Below the pieces are notes generated by a model, which did no database searches, was not told where the DNA came from, and was given only the letters and a program-made list of their open reading frames with translations. Shown here in pieces: positions 61,407 through 64,000 of a stretch of DNA of 64,000 nt. Source of the DNA: Nymphaea colorata (lineage: Eukaryota > Streptophyta > Magnoliopsida > Nymphaeales > Nymphaeaceae); assembly GCF_008831285.2 (NCBI RefSeq), contig NC_045140.1:27732131-27796130 (forward strand), given 5' to 3'. How positions within the stretch are numbered: the stretch's first letter is position 1; each line of letters opens with the position of its first letter. The position numbers were made by a program, and so were the translations under genes.

Positions 61407-63282
61407 TCACCTTGCACGGCCACCATCGTCTGATGGATTGAATAAGAACTTTGGAAGAGATGCAATTCGAGGAAGGCCAAGCAGCAAATCACCAAGAGAG
61501 TCCTTTCTAGACATTGCTGAATTCTGCTTGTTATTAACATTATCAAGTTTGGATTTAGATGATGTTGCATACTCAGACATTTTCCTTTTGCCTCCCAGTG
61601 GGGACACAGTATCACGCTCATCATCATCATCGTCATCAGATTCCTCGTCTGTACTGGTTTCTGCATCAACCTTTTTTTTACTGTTCATATGTAGTGCATG
61701 ATCTGTATTTGCATCCTTCTGTAGAAGACAATAAAGAGAATTCACTCTTGACATGAGACACTGCTCATCAGAAGCCAAGGGATTTTGTGAATCACTGAGT
61801 AGATGCTGAGTTATCTCGTCCAAAACGTCTTTGTTCCACTGGTCTTCACCAGACATAGCAGGATTTCCAGAAGTCATCTGTTCTGTGATGCAATGTTCAA
61901 GGTGATTTACTAAATCAGTCACCGACATAGAACCCCGGAGAGAAGGAACCTTCAATTGTTCCCAAAAGTTTGATCCCTTTGACACTACATTTTCATTGCA
62001 CGTACGGTCTTCAATAGCCCTTGAGTCCATCACTGCATGCAAATTTAAATAATGTAATTGTGTCCAACGGGATAAAGGCAGACAGTTAGAAACAGCAATA
62101 TCCCTTGAGAAGCATTTTGTCCAGAAGAAAGAAAGTCCTTTCTTGTTAGAACAGCAGAAAAATATAAAGAAGAAGACAGGAACAGCATTTGCCCTTGGAG
62201 AAAAAAAAAAGGAAAGGTTTCTTGCTAAATCACTGGTCTGAAGCAAACGTCCAAGTTCTAACTTACTTTCTACTGTCGAAAGACTCGAAACATGCATGAG
62301 TTTTATGGAGGCAGAGTCCAGCAACGAGAACTCAAGCACATGAGAGAAAAAACACAATAAATTGGAGCAACGGCACACATAAGCCTGGACTATAGTGTTT
62401 TATGAGGAGTGAAAAAGAAAGAATGTCCTAGATTAGCCTTTGTTACAAGAAATGCCTTGACAACACCGTGCACCTGAGTATGAAACATGCTACTGATACA
62501 TGGTCATGAATATTCAGTCTTTTCTGCACCCACCAACGTGTATCATGCTGTCCTTGGGCAAGCACCAAACTAGACAACCAGAAATGCCAGGAACAAGTGG
62601 TTTTTTTCAAAAGAATAGACAACTGAAATTTAGGAGAACACAGTGCACCTATAACTTTTCAATCACTTCACTAGAGGCCACAGCTGGAAATAAAAACTTG
62701 ATAAAGAATTAAATTATTGAATAATTCATTATTCTCTCTTGGTTGTTGGTCAAAAGTGGTCCCTCGTGGTCCAGCTAGGGATGCTGATGAGCAGTCAAGC
62801 ACATTGGTAGCAATAGTGATGGCATACCAAGCAAAGGACCAAAGTAACTTGACTGACTGTTAAAACAAGCCACGTGACGTTCAAATAACCATCAGCTTCA
62901 CATTTTGCAAAATTATACAAGAGCTAAAACAGGCTGAAAGAGCATACCTGAGCTAGGTGAAGGAGTTTCATGAGAGACAGATTCATGTACTCTACCAACA
63001 GGATCCACAGGCTCAGTCTTCAAGCTCAATGACTGAGCAGTACATGTTGATCCAGAGTCTGGACAGCCAGAGAACATTGAAACATGATTATCCTTCGAAT
63101 GGTCAAACCCATGAAACTTTGAGTCACTTTGATCCTCAAATGCAGGAGCCCTGGAATCAAAGTATGGGGAGTCCAAGGATATATCTCCTCTCTGACTTAG
63201 CAAGTTCAACCGCGGGTCACATTGAATGAGCTTCTCAAAATGTTTATTAAGCAACCCATGAGGCACCTTTAAGAAATGTCTC
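61407..63282 (-). CDS. Unrecognised acidic, probably nuclear protein (3' exons, partial)
   Basis: Two minus-strand exons are supported: 63282-62948 (acceptor TCACGCAG, donor TCAG|GTATGC) and 62032-61407 (acceptor GCATGCAG, stop TGA). They join in frame. The first reads FLKVPHGLLNKHFEKLIQCD then serine- and acid-rich sequence. The second has SMSVTDLVNHLEHCITEQMT, an acidic run DEESDDDDDDERD, a basic GGKRKMSEY patch and the end DLLLGLPRIASLPKFLFNPS. The acidic/basic low-complexity mix suggests a nuclear protein. I do not recognise the family. The exon starting at 63282 opens in mid-codon, so at least one 5' exon lies upstream, either beyond position 64000 or unrecognised in 63283-64000. Confidence 0.6.
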
Positions 63283-64000
63283 CTGCGTGAACAGTTTGGA
63301 CATATCATGATCATGATATACATAGAACTACATAAGTCAAAGCAGCCACAGAATATCACAATGAAGAATTTGACTGGGAGAGAAAAGTATGTTCTTGGAA
63401 CGACTATTATCTAGATAGGAGGAGAAGAAAGAAGAAGGAAGAAAGACTACTTGGGGTTTGAGTCGTTTGACTAAAGTATAAGCTAAGATTATTTTACTTT
63501 ACGAAATATGTGTTCTAAGTTCTAACAAAAAAAAAGAGGTTAATTTGATGAAAAAGCTTTAATCCAGAGAAAGAGCAGAGCATAAACTACAAAACCACAA
63601 TTACGAGAAAACCCCTTTCCCGTCTTAAGAGTTTGCTTCCCAACTCCAGTTCCCTTCCCACTTTATACCGCTTCCTCAAATCCTGCTTCACGAATGCCTT
63701 CACATATCCTTTTCATTTACAAGTAATCATGTTCAAAACTCTCCATACTCTTCAATCCACAGACAAGGAGTGGCCTACTTTGTTAGTAATGAAACATCTA
63801 CCCACTGAATTTTACCATTTAGGCAAAAACAAAGATGCTTAAGCTTTGAAATTTTTTCATTCAACTGCATATTAGTCGTAGTTAGTTGTAGTGTGTTTTA
63901 TATTTCACGTGGTAAATGAAAATTTTAGAAACTTGAACATATTTCTCTTATTCCATTAAAAAACAAGCACCCCATTTCAAATTTGTAATCCTGAGCTGTA
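63283..64000. other. Window edge; probably intron of the preceding minus-strand gene
   Basis: No exon could be identified. The sequence directly 5' of the exon at 63282 has a normal acceptor, so this stretch is most simply an intron of that gene. A short open frame at 63633-63842 (plus) has no family resemblance. Confidence 0.4.

Noticed and set aside
1-64000. CRISPR arrays, operons, phage or bacterial mobile systems
   Set aside because: None present; gene structure is eukaryotic throughout. The T7-like polymerase is a plant nuclear gene, not a prophage.

Overview
The window is nuclear DNA of a flowering plant. Evidence: intron-rich genes with GT-AG junctions, AT-rich introns and spacers, many (AT)n/(CT)n microsatellites, and plant-specific families (defensin-like peptide, phage-type organellar RNA polymerase, BT1 folate-biopterin transporter, HDR1-like protein). 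The species cannot be fixed from sequence. A non-AUG (CUG) start in the plastid RNA polymerase gene is, as I recall, reported for Nuphar (a water lily) and Nicotiana, so it fits an early-diverging angiosperm without proving it.

Layout. 1-7.7 kb: gene-poor, with a near-perfect hairpin at 57-138, a diverged 120-bp tandem repeat and a MITE-like element. 7.7-13.4 kb: a two-exon defensin-like (DEFL) gene and, about 4 kb downstream, a diverged second copy of the same segment. In that copy only exon 1 and part of the intron remain, and an inverted pair of heavy-metal-associated (HMA/HIPP) gene fragments lies where exon 2 should be. A decayed LINE sits between the copies. 13.6-15.3 kb: an unrecognised minus-strand open region. 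16.6-20.7 kb: the Enhancer of rudimentary homolog (ERH), whose start codon is directly followed by a 2.2-kb intron. 22.4-26.8 kb: a RING-H2 E3 ligase of the RHY1A type. 29.4-42.3 kb: a complete 19-exon T7-like RNA polymerase gene, most likely RpoTp, encoding 992 residues if translation starts at an in-frame CUG. 43.3-44.0 kb: a Copia remnant beside a second MITE-like copy. 45.2-48.2 kb: a five-exon folate-biopterin transporter family gene. 54.3-51.4 kb (minus): a five-exon peroxisomal 2,4-dienoyl-CoA reductase ending in SKL. 58.9-57.7 kb (minus): a three-exon HDR1-like coiled-coil protein. 63.3-61.4 kb (minus): the last two exons of an unrecognised acidic, probably nuclear protein.

The genes are independent housekeeping or regulatory loci, not a cluster with one shared function. 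The most unusual items are the HMA-gene inverted duplication inside the decayed DEFL copy, which has the architecture proposed for newborn small-RNA loci; the CUG-initiated plastid RNA polymerase; and a perfect 175-bp tandem duplication that copies a 5' splice site of that same gene.

All exon boundaries were read by eye from GT-AG sites, reading-frame continuity and remembered family similarity. No alignments or searches were run.
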